Below, piece by piece: positions 17,821 through 25,196 of a DNA stretch of 64,000 nucleotides. The notes below the pieces were generated by a model, which had not been told where the DNA came from, searched no databases, and was given only the letters and a program-made list of their open reading frames with translations. Where the stretch lies: contig CAKSPC010000001.1 in NCBI GenBank assembly GCA_934481445.1, positions 54,462 through 118,461 of the forward strand, written 5' to 3'. The stretch's first letter is position 1, and each line of letters begins with the position of its first letter. The stretch comes from an uncultured Oscillospiraceae bacterium. Its GTDB lineage: Bacteria; Bacillota; Clostridia; Oscillospirales; Ruminococcaceae. Made by a program: the position numbers and the translations under genes.

Positions 17821-17850
17821 AGCGCCTGCCAAAAGCAGGCGCTTTTTTCT
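17821..17850 (+). terminator. Strong terminator ending the moron cassette
   Basis: AGCGCCTGC pairs with GCAGGCGCT across a 5-base loop and is followed by six T. It lies 20 bases after the regulator stop and closes the plus-strand transcription unit. Confidence 0.9.
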
Positions 17851-18002
17851 TTTTGAAAAGCTGCGTACACCGCTTTTGCCGCGCACGCAGCCCTCGGAAA
17901 AATTATGAATTCTGCCGAAAAGCCCGAAATCGGCAGAAATCAAGGCGCGGTCAATATCGCGCCCTCTTTTCTGCTGATTTGTGAAATTGATTGCAAAGCG
18001 CA

Positions 18003-18260
18003 TTATCTGTCTGTAGGAATTATCCCCACGGTCTTCCGCGTCGCCTTGCCTTTCAGCAGTGCGTCGTAATACGCCTGTTTCTCAACCGCCTCTTCAAGCA
18101 GTGCGTCGAGCTTCGTCATGTCAAACTTGGTGATCTCCATATCACCGATCTTGTATGATTTGACGCCGCCCGATGTAAGCGACTCCTGCGCTCTGATAAG
18201 TTCGTCTATCCGCTTTGTGTAATATTCGTACATTTTGCGTGCCGTAATTTTGCTTATCAT
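18003..18260 (-). CDS. gpW-like head-tail joining protein
   Basis: ATG at 18260, 5 bases after the large terminase stop and following GGTGAT, gives 85 residues; a TTG upstream is less likely. The protein is a helical hairpin with a central short strand pair (GVKSYKIGDMEITKFDM), the shape of lambda gpW-type proteins. In lambda, gpW sits between terminase A and portal B, the same order as here apart from the inserted moron cassette. It would plug the portal after packaging. Confidence 0.68.
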   Translation of the reverse strand: MISKITARKMYEYYTKRIDELIRAQESLTSGGVKSYKIGDMEITKFDMTKLDALLEEAVEKQAYYDALLKGKATRKTVGIIPTDR

Positions 18261-18265
18261 AGTTA

Positions 18266-20182
18266 TCACCAATCATCGTAAAAATCGTTCTTCAGCCGCT
18301 TTCGCGGCTTTGCCTTTTTTTCTTTCCGCTGAGTCGGCACATCTTCGGCGCCCGGCTTTGCCGTCCGGAGCTTTTGCTCTATCGCGTCCCAATCCGGCGA
18401 AAGTATCTCGCACGCGGCGAGGTTGTAATTTCGGATATCAAAAGCTTCGTTGCGCTCATGCCCGGGTATCTTCTGCCACTGCCACGGGTGCTTTAATTTT
18501 GGGTCATATACAAGGTGCTCCGACATAAGCTGCTTGAAAAATTGCTTGCCGTAGTCGTCGCGCAGAGGAAAGTGACAGTAATTTGCCCCGGGCGTCTGTA
18601 CACGGAGGTTGTCAATAATTTTTTGCTTACCTGCATTAACGCCAATTTCGTGCACCCACACCTGCCCGATTACTTGCCCGTTTACAACTATCTTTTGCTT
18701 CCTCGGCGGCGCTGTGTACGGGATATCGGGACGGTTCGCGCCCTTTATCGCAAAAACGTGCTTGCTCTGTCGCGCAAGGCAGTGCTGACGGACTTCCTGC
18801 GTAAAGTGTCCGCCCTCGTCGATAAAAGTAAGCGAGATCTGCAAAGAAACCCCGCTCTTGAATTTGTATTTGTGGGATAAGACCTCGTCGAGCCGCTCCC
18901 ACACTTCTTCAGTATCGGGTCGCCCGAGAATAACGCCCTTTTTTATGCCCCATGTTTCGCCAAAGCGCCGATGCCCTACGACCTCATATTCAAGGCGGTC
19001 ATCCTGCGTATCCACGCCGCAGGTAAGCAGGAGCACGCCGTCAGGCACCTCTGCCTCATAGACTTCGCGGCGCGCCATGACATCATCTTCCGATGCCATG
19101 TCGCCGCGCTCTTCCCAAAGCTCGCCGAACTGCGTATTATACACGACCTGCAGCTTGGAGGAGTCCGTCCCCGCCTGCAAAAACTGCAGGATTATCGACT
19201 CCCATGTTGCCCACGGCGAAACCCACGCAGTCAGCCAGAACGAACGCGTTTTGTGGTGTTCCCTTGCTTCGGGAACAGTGGCGACCCATTTTGCCGGCTG
19301 GCTCTTCATCGTGTGTTCGTCGGATATGCCGCCGCATTCGGGACACACATAGAAAAGCTCCGAGATGTGGAATATTTTCTTATCTCCCTTTTCGGCTGCT
19401 TCGTACTCAAATCTGATATTATCAAATTTGACCTCGACATATTCGCCGCAATGGGGGCATTGGGTTTTCCACCGCTCCATTGTACCCAGATTGTAAGAAT
19501 TTTCGATAGCAGACGCCCCTTTTACCGTCGGCGTTGATACCTCGACCATCTTTTTGTTATAAAACGTTCGCGTTCTCGCAACAGCGAGTTCCCACGGGTC
19601 GCCCTCCGAGCCTGCGCTCTTCGCCCATCTGTCGCGCTCGTCGCCAAACACATAACGGATGGGCATCGATGAAAGGTCGTGCGCCACGTTTGAGCCGGTC
19701 ATTACAAGCACGCCGCCGGGGAAAGATTTCTGCCGCTTGGTGTTCGCTGCGTCGCGCGACTTTGGGTCAGCGACCTTGCGCTTAAGGCAGCGCGTTTCGC
19801 GTATCATCGGCGCGATTCGCATTTCCGAGTATCGCTTAACATCGTCGATAGTCGGCTGTATCAGCAGTATCGGTCCGGGGTCCTGATCTATGCAGTATCC
19901 AACCATGTTGTTTATGGTTTCGGATTTGCCTACCTGCGACGCAGCTACAACGACAATATGCTCAATAAGCGGGTCCGTAAAACTGTCGAGAATATCAAAC
20001 ATATACGGAGTTCGCGATGTCCTCCACTTGCCGACCTCCGCCGATGATTCGGAGGTAAGCCGGCGATTTTTATCCGCCCACTGCGAAACAGTGAGGTCTT
20101 CCGGCGGTTTCATGCCGTTGAGGATCTTCGTAAGGCAGGCGTTCAGCTTGTTCACCCGCTCTTTTTCTGATTCTCTAAACAC
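18266..20182 (-). CDS. Large terminase subunit (gpA family)
   Basis: The start is a GTG at 20182 behind a G-rich ribosome site (GGGGGGTGGCAGA). The 638-residue product has the packaging ATPase motifs: AASQVGKSE (Walker A-like) at about 81 to 89, a Walker B-type strand near 180 (RYVFGDERDRW), a CxxC...CxxC zinc site near 240 to 295 (CPHCGEYVEV and CPECGG), and the nuclease part toward 400 to 560. It matches lambda gpA, which cuts cos sites, so cos packaging is likely. Its gene is separated from the small subunit by 1.1 kb, which is unusual. Confidence 0.94.
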   Translation of the reverse strand: MFRESEKERVNKLNACLTKILNGMKPPEDLTVSQWADKNRRLTSESSAEVGKWRTSRTPYMFDILDSFTDPLIEHIVVVAASQVGKSETINNMVGYCIDQDPGPILLIQPTIDDVKRYSEMRIAPMIRETRCLKRKVADPKSRDAANTKRQKSFPGGVLVMTGSNVAHDLSSMPIRYVFGDERDRWAKSAGSEGDPWELAVARTRTFYNKKMVEVSTPTVKGASAIENSYNLGTMERWKTQCPHCGEYVEVKFDNIRFEYEAAEKGDKKIFHISELFYVCPECGGISDEHTMKSQPAKWVATVPEAREHHKTRSFWLTAWVSPWATWESIILQFLQAGTDSSKLQVVYNTQFGELWEERGDMASEDDVMARREVYEAEVPDGVLLLTCGVDTQDDRLEYEVVGHRRFGETWGIKKGVILGRPDTEEVWERLDEVLSHKYKFKSGVSLQISLTFIDEGGHFTQEVRQHCLARQSKHVFAIKGANRPDIPYTAPPRKQKIVVNGQVIGQVWVHEIGVNAGKQKIIDNLRVQTPGANYCHFPLRDDYGKQFFKQLMSEHLVYDPKLKHPWQWQKIPGHERNEAFDIRNYNLAACEILSPDWDAIEQKLRTAKPGAEDVPTQRKEKKAKPRKRLKNDFYDDW

Positions 20183-20319
20183 TCTGCCACCCCCCGCCGC
20201 TCAAACCCCTTTCTGACACACGGATTTATGAAATTATTGCTCGAACTAAAGCCACATGGGGCTTGGTGGGAACGGCGGGTCCTGCCCCCGCCGGTGATTT
20301 AAGCAGGCGAGGAAATCAC

Positions 20320-20418
20320 CTAACTTCTTCCGCGATATCGCTTATCGCTATACAGTTGTATGCCCTTGATGTGCCAGGGGCACTTTTCACACTTGAGCCT
20401 GCTGTGTATGCGCGTCAT
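20320..20418 (-). CDS. Possible 32-residue CxxC peptide
   Basis: An ATG at 20418 opens a short frame with KCEKCPWH, a half zinc-knuckle, and a basic tail. There is no clear ribosome binding site, and the frame stays open upstream to a TTG. It lies in the otherwise non-coding stretch between the terminase genes. It could be a gene remnant or a chance frame. Confidence 0.25.
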   Translation of the reverse strand: MTRIHSRLKCEKCPWHIKGIQLYSDKRYRGRS

Positions 20419-20496
20419 CTTGCCGCGCCGCGTTCCCGTATTGTGGCTGCCGTCTGCAAACGACAACCACTACACTTTACAAAACTCTGCTTGCAC

Positions 20497-20583
20497 AGAA
20501 AGGACAGCCCCGCCGCTCATGCACAGCGGTGGCTGATATTGCCCGAAACGCGCCGACGCTTCGGGCAAATAGAAAGGACAGCC
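20497..20583 (-). repeat. Two hairpins bracketed by a 13-bp direct repeat
   Basis: AGAAAGGACAGCC occurs at 20497 to 20509 and again at 20571 to 20583. Between them are two strong hairpins: an 8-bp stem at 20510 to 20532 and a 7-bp stem at 20541 to 20566. On the minus strand the first repeat copy follows the first hairpin directly, and the second copy flanks the second one. No coding frame explains this layout. Confidence 0.55.
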
Positions 20584-20620
20584 TGCCCGGGAACCCTTAA
20601 ACCGAGCAGGTAGATATATT

Positions 20621-20710
20621 GGCGGCAGCGGGGGTCGAACCCGCCGGCAGTGGGCTGGACCCGTATAAATACGGGCTTTTCGCCATAACCGTATCCCGGC
20701 ATATACCACC
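20621..20710 (-). tRNA. tRNA-like element A, anticodon not assignable
   Basis: On the minus strand the ends GGTGGTA and TGCCGCC form a full 7-bp acceptor stem (two G-T pairs). A canonical T arm (GCGGG-TTCGACC-CCCGC) lies at 20628 to 20644 and a D arm (TGCC...GGCG) at the 5' side. The anticodon arm is abnormal: GCCCGTA/TACGGGT makes a 7-bp stem with a 4-base loop, preceded by four A. The length of 90 bases fits a class II tRNA, but no valid anticodon loop can be drawn and no CCA is encoded. It is either a decayed tRNA or a mimic. Confidence 0.45.
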
Positions 20711-20718
20711 GTTTTAAG

Positions 20719-20788
20719 ACAGCAGGGCGGACTTGAACCGCCGACATAGGGATTGCGTCCCCCGCTCTACCAACTGAGCTACTGCCAC
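20719..20788 (-). tRNA. tRNA-like element B, shortened anticodon arm
   Basis: Minus-strand ends GTGGCAG and CTGCTGT pair over 7 bp (three G-T pairs). The D arm (GCTC-AGTTGGTA-GAGC) and T arm (GGCGG-TTCAAGT-CCGCC) are textbook, and bases 8 and 9 are TA. The anticodon region is two bases short: GGGGA/TCCCT closes a 5-base loop, or a weaker 4-bp stem gives a 7-base loop with GCA at the anticodon place but C at position 33. It may be a degenerate tRNA-Cys-like gene. Eight bases separate it from element A. Confidence 0.5.
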
Positions 20789-20900
20789 ACGAACACCACA
20801 GTTCCACCTCGGATAGTGCGCTCCCGCATTAACTCTGTTTCACCGCGAACGGATGAGTAGTCCGTGCCTGTGCCGTGTATTGCATACACAACGTCTTGAC

Positions 20901-20954
20901 AAGAGCCTGCGGATTTGCACCGCACGCGCTAAAGCGCGGCGCTATGCTGCTCTG
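20901..20954 (-). ncRNA. Short tRNA-like element C
   Basis: On the minus strand a T-arm-like hairpin (TGCGG-TGCAAAT-CCGCA, 20908 to 20924) is followed by GGCTCTT. Five bases of this (GCTCT) pair with AGAGC 40 bases upstream, enclosing one further hairpin (CGCGC/GCGCG). It looks like an acceptor-T minihelix without D and anticodon arms. Low certainty because GC-rich hairpins can arise by chance. Confidence 0.3.
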
Positions 20955-21186
20955 ATATCTGCGCAGGTTTAAAGGAGAAACCCCTGCGCCTTGTATGGTC
21001 AGCGCGGCGCTGCAACTCCACGCTTTTACTCTGTTATCTCCCCGACATATTTGTCGGGAACATAAAAACAGCACCCATTGTGCCTGATGGTATCACCGCA
21101 AAAACGTGATCTTTTGAGGTGTTGTTGATATAAACATCAAAAGCGCCACAAATAACTATCCATTTTGAGGTGATTGTTTTAACAAA

Positions 21187-21256
21187 AATACCGCTTGAGC
21201 GCGGTTAATCAGACTGGTTGAGTGTTGGCTCTGTGTCCTTCGCTTCAAGCGGTATT
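21187..21256 (-). ncRNA. Leader RNA or attenuator closed by 12-bp stem
   Basis: AATACCGCTTGA (minus, ending at 21256) pairs perfectly with TCAAGCGGTATT at 21198 to 21187 and is followed by a TTTTTGTT run. The 5' arm would begin at the predicted start of the P2 late promoter, whose -10 is at 21262. The first 70 bases of this transcript therefore form a closed stem ending in a terminator tail. This could be a discrete small RNA or a point where late transcription must be antiterminated. Confidence 0.55.
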
Positions 21257-21261
21257 CTTCA

Positions 21262-21312
21262 ATTATATTGTAACACAATTCGCGCGTAACATGGGGAACA
21301 TTTGTTACAAAT
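21262..21312 (-). promoter_or_regulatory. Putative late promoter P2 with 28-bp shared block
   Basis: A TATAAT -10 (minus) lies at 21267 to 21262. The block at 21285 to 21312 matches 24 of 28 bases of a block at 23004 to 23031 and contains the dyad GTAACA-N11-TGTTAC. There is no good -35, as expected for an activator-dependent promoter. The likely activator is the RinA/ArpU-like protein encoded at 23031 to 23435. Confidence 0.5.
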
Positions 21313-21354
21313 TGCATAAATATCTAAAAATGATATTGTTATAAACCCAGTAAC

Positions 21355-22332
21355 TTATTCGTATTCTTCTTCATCGCCATCGTCAAAATCGGCGTCAAGT
21401 TCACGGTTTGTCCTCTGCCGCACCAACTCGTCGTACCTTTTCGGGTCATATTTGTACTCCGATAAGTCCTTAAGGATCTCGCGCACTTCGCGTTCAATAA
21501 TCTTCTGCACCTCCGCAGGCTCGGAAGATGCGGCACAGTCCGTGGCACATCTTCCCGCCAGGGCCACCAACCCGCCGCGGACAAAGTAGAGCAGATCGGC
21601 GGTCATTTTCTGTACGTCCTCGGAACGGTGCATCTTGCCTTGGAACTCCTTTGCCTTCATTTCTTCAATCGTTGCCTTGGACTCCTTTAGCTTTGCCTCC
21701 GCCTTTTTCCGCTTAAGTTCTACATTGGCGACATCTTCGTCGTTCTGCCGCGATTCCAGTGACGCGCAGTAATCCCTCATAGTCTGCGTAAAATCATAAA
21801 GCGCACCATGCTTAGTCTTGGTTTCCTTAATGATTCCGCGTGCTGTAATATCGCGGATCCACGCTGTGCTTTTACCCGTAGCCGCAACGATATCAGCGGT
21901 CTTTACAAAGATCTGCGCTCCCGCTTTCAGCGAGTAAATAATCTCCGCCGGCTCCGATGCCGCGGAACTCTTTCCCTGCGCCATATCCGACGCATTACTG
22001 TCACCGCTTACAGCAGAGTTATCAGCTGCTTTACCGCGCGGCTTACGCGTCAGCTTTGTCGGATTATCAGCAGCGTGTTCCGCCCTCGCTATCTTTGTGG
22101 TCTTGCGCTTGGTTTCCGTACTGTTTACAACGTTTTTTGACTGTTTTGCTCCGCTTAATTCAGCTTTTTGAGCACTTTTTGTTGTTTTCGCACTTTTTTT
22201 CGCCGATTTAGCGCCGCTTGTTGCAGTTTTTGCATTGCTCTTGGCGGCTTTCGTTCCGCCCGAAACAGGCTTTACATCCGCCTCTGTTACTACTTTTTTC
22301 CCCTCTGTTTCCTGTGCTTTTTTTCTTGCCAT
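21355..22332 (-). CDS. Small terminase subunit (Nu1-like) with basic tail
   Basis: The 325-residue protein has two parts. Residues 1 to about 130 are a Lys/Ala/Ser/Thr-rich, low-complexity, histone-like region. Residues about 135 to 200 carry an Nu1-type DNA-binding helix-turn-helix (KTADIVAATGKSTAWIRDIT, then GALYDFTQTMRDYCAS), followed by helices and an acidic C-terminus (DADFDDGDEEEYE). Nu1 proteins bind cos. The N-terminal extension is absent from lambda Nu1 (181 residues) and may bind DNA non-specifically. Confidence 0.85.
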   Translation of the reverse strand: MARKKAQETEGKKVVTEADVKPVSGGTKAAKSNAKTATSGAKSAKKSAKTTKSAQKAELSGAKQSKNVVNSTETKRKTTKIARAEHAADNPTKLTRKPRGKAADNSAVSGDSNASDMAQGKSSAASEPAEIIYSLKAGAQIFVKTADIVAATGKSTAWIRDITARGIIKETKTKHGALYDFTQTMRDYCASLESRQNDEDVANVELKRKKAEAKLKESKATIEEMKAKEFQGKMHRSEDVQKMTADLLYFVRGGLVALAGRCATDCAASSEPAEVQKIIEREVREILKDLSEYKYDPKRYDELVRQRTNRELDADFDDGDEEEYE

Positions 22333-22539
22333 TTTTCTATACCCCCAAAAATTAATTTTTTCAATTCAAGTGACCCGTTTTTTTCTCCATGACTAGGCGA
22401 AAATCGGGCATCGGCGAGCCGCACCTATCCCCGTCCCCCCGTCACAGTACCTTGAAAGGCGAGAAAAATCGGAAAAACGCAGAAACATCGACCTTGTGCC
22501 GCTCCGTACCATTTGTGTTTATACCGTCGTTTTGAATAG
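22333..22539 (-). other. Non-coding stretch upstream of small terminase, candidate cos region
   Basis: About 200 bases with no convincing frame. It contains a G-rich run on the minus strand (GGGGGGACGGGGATAGG) and a short 47-codon ATG frame starting at 22580 with a basic start but no ribosome site. In lambda-type phages, cos lies just upstream of the small terminase gene. Assignment as cos is positional inference only. Confidence 0.25.
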
Positions 22540-22909
22540 TCAAGCCGCTCGATGATTTGAACGATACGCATACGGCGGGTCTGTCAGAAGCAGGTTTGCA
22601 CGCTTACCATCCATCAGAGCGGCAACATCATCGCACTGGTGGCGTCGCCGCACATAAGGCAGTGTCTGCAGCCAAACTTTGAGATAAGCCGCTCAAGGTG
22701 TATCCATCGAGCAAAAGAAAATGCATACTGCTTACCGTCTGCGACGATACAGCATTTCTCTTTCCGCAAGATTTGAGCCAACCGAGCGTCTCCTTCAGCA
22801 CCTCGTCGGCTCCTAGTTCGCTGCCGTCGCGCTGTATCTCTTTCAGATACTCCTTGATAGGCGGCATCTCAACCGCTTTGATTTCTTCGCCTTTTTTCTT
22901 CAGTAACAT
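22540..22909 (-). pseudogene. Decayed DNA modification methylase
   Basis: Three frames must be joined to read a methylase. ATG at 22909 (after GAGGAGG) opens the first. A second frame, which could start at a TTG at 22781 eight bases after AAGGAG, reads SKFGCRHCLMCGDATSA. The third reads DDVAALMDGKRANLLLTDPPY, the catalytic motif IV of N6-adenine methylases with the usual CGDAT spacing before it, and ends at 22540. A missing G in GCGATGATG breaks the second frame. The pattern matches ParB-linked methylases found near small terminases of Clostridia prophages. The 5' frames may still make short peptides. Confidence 0.65.
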
Positions 22910-22985
22910 AAAACCTCCTCAATTTTATACTGCGCCGGGCGATGACGCAAAAATTGAGGAGTGTATTGCATTTGATTATGTTTTA

Positions 22986-23031
22986 ATTATATCACGCTTG
23001 TAACGTGACATGGGAAACATTTGGAACAAAT
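22986..23031 (-). promoter_or_regulatory. Putative late promoter P1 with 28-bp shared block
   Basis: A TATAAT -10 (minus) lies at 22991 to 22986 and the 28-bp block at 23004 to 23031 ends at the stop codon of the activator gene. It shares 24 of 28 bases with the block of P2. The -10 is 12 bases from the block here and 17 in P2. It would drive the late operon starting with the methylase remnant and small terminase. Confidence 0.5.
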
Positions 23032-23435
23032 CAATCGGGATTGGACAATATGTAGCGGTAGAACATCTGCTTGACAGAATTTCTTGTGTTTCTTCCGCCG
23101 AGTTCTTCCGCTATTACACCCCAGCTCTTATGTTCGAGAACTCTTTTTTCTGCGATGCGGCTTATCAGCAGGTCGGGAATATTTGCGACATACCTTTCTA
23201 TGCGAAGCTTTAACGCCTCATACTCCGCAACTTTATCGCTAAGGTCAGTCTTTAGGTGCACAAGCTCAATGAAACTGTCCTCCGTATGATTTCGCGGCGA
23301 CGGGTTTCTCGGCACGCCGCTCGTATTGTAAGTAACAGAGCCGCAGAGTTTTGCTTCAATCTTTGCTATCTTTTCCTTGCCGTCACGGATAGCGTCCTCA
23401 AGCAAGTAGTAGTCGTTTAATTCTTTTACCGTCAT
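23031..23435 (-). CDS. RinA/ArpU-like late transcription activator
   Basis: ATG at 23435 follows AAAGGGGATTGG and gives 134 residues. The N-terminal half is helical (ELNDYYLLEDAIRDGKEKIAKIEAK) with a mid segment typical of RinA/ArpU family proteins. The C-terminus (HKSWGVIAEELGGRNTRNSV, then KQMFYRYI) is a sigma region 4-like helix-turn-helix. Such proteins switch on late packaging and structural genes in Gram-positive phages. Two promoter-like sites with a shared block lie just downstream. Confidence 0.75.
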   Translation of the reverse strand: MTVKELNDYYLLEDAIRDGKEKIAKIEAKLCGSVTYNTSGVPRNPSPRNHTEDSFIELVHLKTDLSDKVAEYEALKLRIERYVANIPDLLISRIAEKRVLEHKSWGVIAEELGGRNTRNSVKQMFYRYILSNPD

Positions 23436-23451
23436 CGTCCAATCCCCTTTG

Positions 23452-23709
23452 TTAAACATATCCGTTGTCTTTTGCAAATGTATGCAGTTTCTTTATTGTG
23501 ACCTTCCCCACACCCGGGACATTGGCTTCCTCAAATGCCTCGAGGAATTCTGCAACGCTCTTTGCGGAAACCTCCTGCTGTTCAGATGCTGCTGACGCGG
23601 AGCGGACTTTCTCAACCAACTGAACATCGGTCATTTTGCGGAGTTTTACCGCCTCCTCGTGTATGCTTGCCTCTTCCGGCGTCCGCCTACAGTTCCTTTT
23701 CTTTGCCAT
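23452..23709 (-). CDS. Small phage protein, unknown
   Basis: The 85-residue protein begins behind GGGAGGTG. It is helical and charged, with a C-terminal VPGVGKVTIKKLHTFAK segment resembling a helix-hairpin-helix. It may touch DNA, but no family is recognised. It overlaps nothing and ends 16 bases before the activator start. Confidence 0.6.
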   Translation of the reverse strand: MAKKRNCRRTPEEASIHEEAVKLRKMTDVQLVEKVRSASAASEQQEVSAKSVAEFLEAFEEANVPGVGKVTIKKLHTFAKDNGYV

Positions 23710-23744
23710 GATTTACACCTCCCTGTGAAATTGATTGCAAAAAG

Positions 23745-24104
23745 CTATTTTGCACCAAGATAAGAAAGCAACGTCTGCTGAGCCGCCTCAAATCCGTAAC
23801 ACACCTCGACTGCATATCCGTTGGATTTAAGTTTTTCTATCCATACGTCCTGCGCATCGGATGTCCGCCCCTTTGGCGCTTTCATCTCGATAAATAGCCC
23901 GTGATAAGCGCCGCGCGGCACAGGGAGAAACAGGTCGGGAACACCCGCCTGCACTCCCATCGCCTTAAACCGTGCGGCTTCGGCTTTGCCGCGCTTTCCG
24001 CCGTTCGGCACATGAAACAGCAATGACAATTCGGGATGTCTGCCGCTCTCAAACTGCGCCCAACGTATGAGTATCATTTGCTCGGTATCTTCTATGTGCT
24101 GCAT
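23745..24104 (-). CDS. VRR-NUC domain nuclease
   Basis: ATG at 24104 gives 119 residues. The VRR-NUC pattern is clear: HVPNGGKRGKAEAARFKAMG, then AGVPDLFLP with the catalytic Asp, and GLFIEMKAPKGRTSDAQ with Glu-x-Lys. These small phage nucleases act on Holliday junctions or flap DNA in related families. It overlaps or abuts the SSB gene and probably shares its transcript. Confidence 0.9.
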   Translation of the reverse strand: MQHIEDTEQMILIRWAQFESGRHPELSLLFHVPNGGKRGKAEAARFKAMGVQAGVPDLFLPVPRGAYHGLFIEMKAPKGRTSDAQDVWIEKLKSNGYAVEVCYGFEAAQQTLLSYLGAK

Positions 24105-24115
24105 ACTTCCGCCGA

Positions 24116-24523
24116 TCAAAACGGATAATCATCGTCCGGCGCGCTGCTTTCTGATATTTGCGGGGATTCAGCAGCAGGCGGCTGCTCATTCGTTCTGCTT
24201 GATGTTTTCGAGCCGCCGAAGTTCGCACCATCTACATAGATTTCGGTTTTATAGACCTTATTTCCCGCCTTATCGGTGTATTCGCCTGTCCGCAGAGAGC
24301 CGTTGATTATTATCATATCGCCCTTGCCGAAATGATTACAAATAAACTCGGCCGTGTGGCGAAAAGCCACGCAAGAAAACCAGTCCGTTTTGTAGCTTCC
24401 ATCATTCTCTTTGTAATTGCGCTTGACGGCTATTCGGAAAGAAACGCTTGATATGCCGCTCGGCGATGTTTTAAGCTCGGGTACCGCGCCAAGGTTACCC
24501 TGTAAGCATACGTTATTCAGCAT
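24116..24523 (-). CDS. Single-stranded DNA-binding protein
   Basis: ATG at 24523 (GGAGG eight bases before) gives 135 residues. The OB fold is recognisable from MLNNVCLQGNLGAVPELK through DWFSCVAFRHTAEF and GSLRTGEYTDKAGNKVY. The tail is acidic and ends DDDYPF, the tip that recruits partner proteins in bacterial SSBs. It overlaps the upstream gene by 11 bases. Confidence 0.93.
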   Translation of the reverse strand: MLNNVCLQGNLGAVPELKTSPSGISSVSFRIAVKRNYKENDGSYKTDWFSCVAFRHTAEFICNHFGKGDMIIINGSLRTGEYTDKAGNKVYKTEIYVDGANFGGSKTSSRTNEQPPAAESPQISESSAPDDDYPF

Positions 24524-25184
24524 CGTCAGTGTCCTCCGTACCTTCGTCCTCGTAAAGCGTGTACTGACTCTCCTCATCAGAGCCGCTCTCCGCGCCGCGT
24601 TCCTCCATTGATATCAAAGAGTTGAGATAGATACTCATGCAAGTGTATATTGTAGCCTGCGACTTCTGCCAGCACTCCACGGATCCCCGCGCGAGGGGAA
24701 GTGTCGGGATTATCGCAACAGGCTGCAAGCCCTTAAACACGATTAAGTATGTATCGCCGTCAATTCCCTTTACAAGGGCTTTGTAAGTGTACTCATCCTC
24801 AACGATGGGTGACAGATGCGAAGCAAGGATAAATGCAAATGTCGTCTGCCCCTTGTCGACAAAGACCTTAACCTCATCATCACCCACAAAGGTGGAATGT
24901 GTTTCAATCTCATCGGATTCATATTTTCGGTACTGGCAGGCGGCTTTTGCTTTTTCTACGAGGATTCTCAGTCCCATCTCCTCATTGCTGATTTTATCGA
25001 TCGTTTTTGCACTGTAATCAAACATCGTGCACGCCTGATCGAATGTCAAATCGGGCAGGTCGGAAATGTCGTAAGCCCCCCAAGCTCCTCCAAGCCACTG
25101 CTGTTCCTGACCAAAGTCTTTCATAACTACTATGCCGAGAAAATGTGCGTCTTTCACGAGCTTTGCAAGTTTCTTAATTATCAT
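24513..25184 (-). CDS. Early phage protein of unknown function (223 residues)
   Basis: No family is recognised. The N-terminus is basic, the body has alternating strands and helices (VKVFVDKGQTTFAFILASHL, then YKALVKGIDGDTYLIVFKG), and the last 30 residues are strongly acidic. It sits between a DNA methyltransferase and SSB. A DNA-mimic or SSB-like role is conceivable from the acidic tail but is not shown. Confidence 0.6.
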   Translation of the reverse strand: MIIKKLAKLVKDAHFLGIVVMKDFGQEQQWLGGAWGAYDISDLPDLTFDQACTMFDYSAKTIDKISNEEMGLRILVEKAKAACQYRKYESDEIETHSTFVGDDEVKVFVDKGQTTFAFILASHLSPIVEDEYTYKALVKGIDGDTYLIVFKGLQPVAIIPTLPLARGSVECWQKSQATIYTCMSIYLNSLISMEERGAESGSDEESQYTLYEDEGTEDTDDAE

Positions 25185-25196
25185 ATTGGCACTCCT

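Noticed and set aside
20829-21074. Minus-strand frame of 81 codons between terminase genes
   Set aside because: It runs through several hairpins and a T-arm-like element, has no ribosome site and no protein-like pattern; the structured RNA reading fits better.
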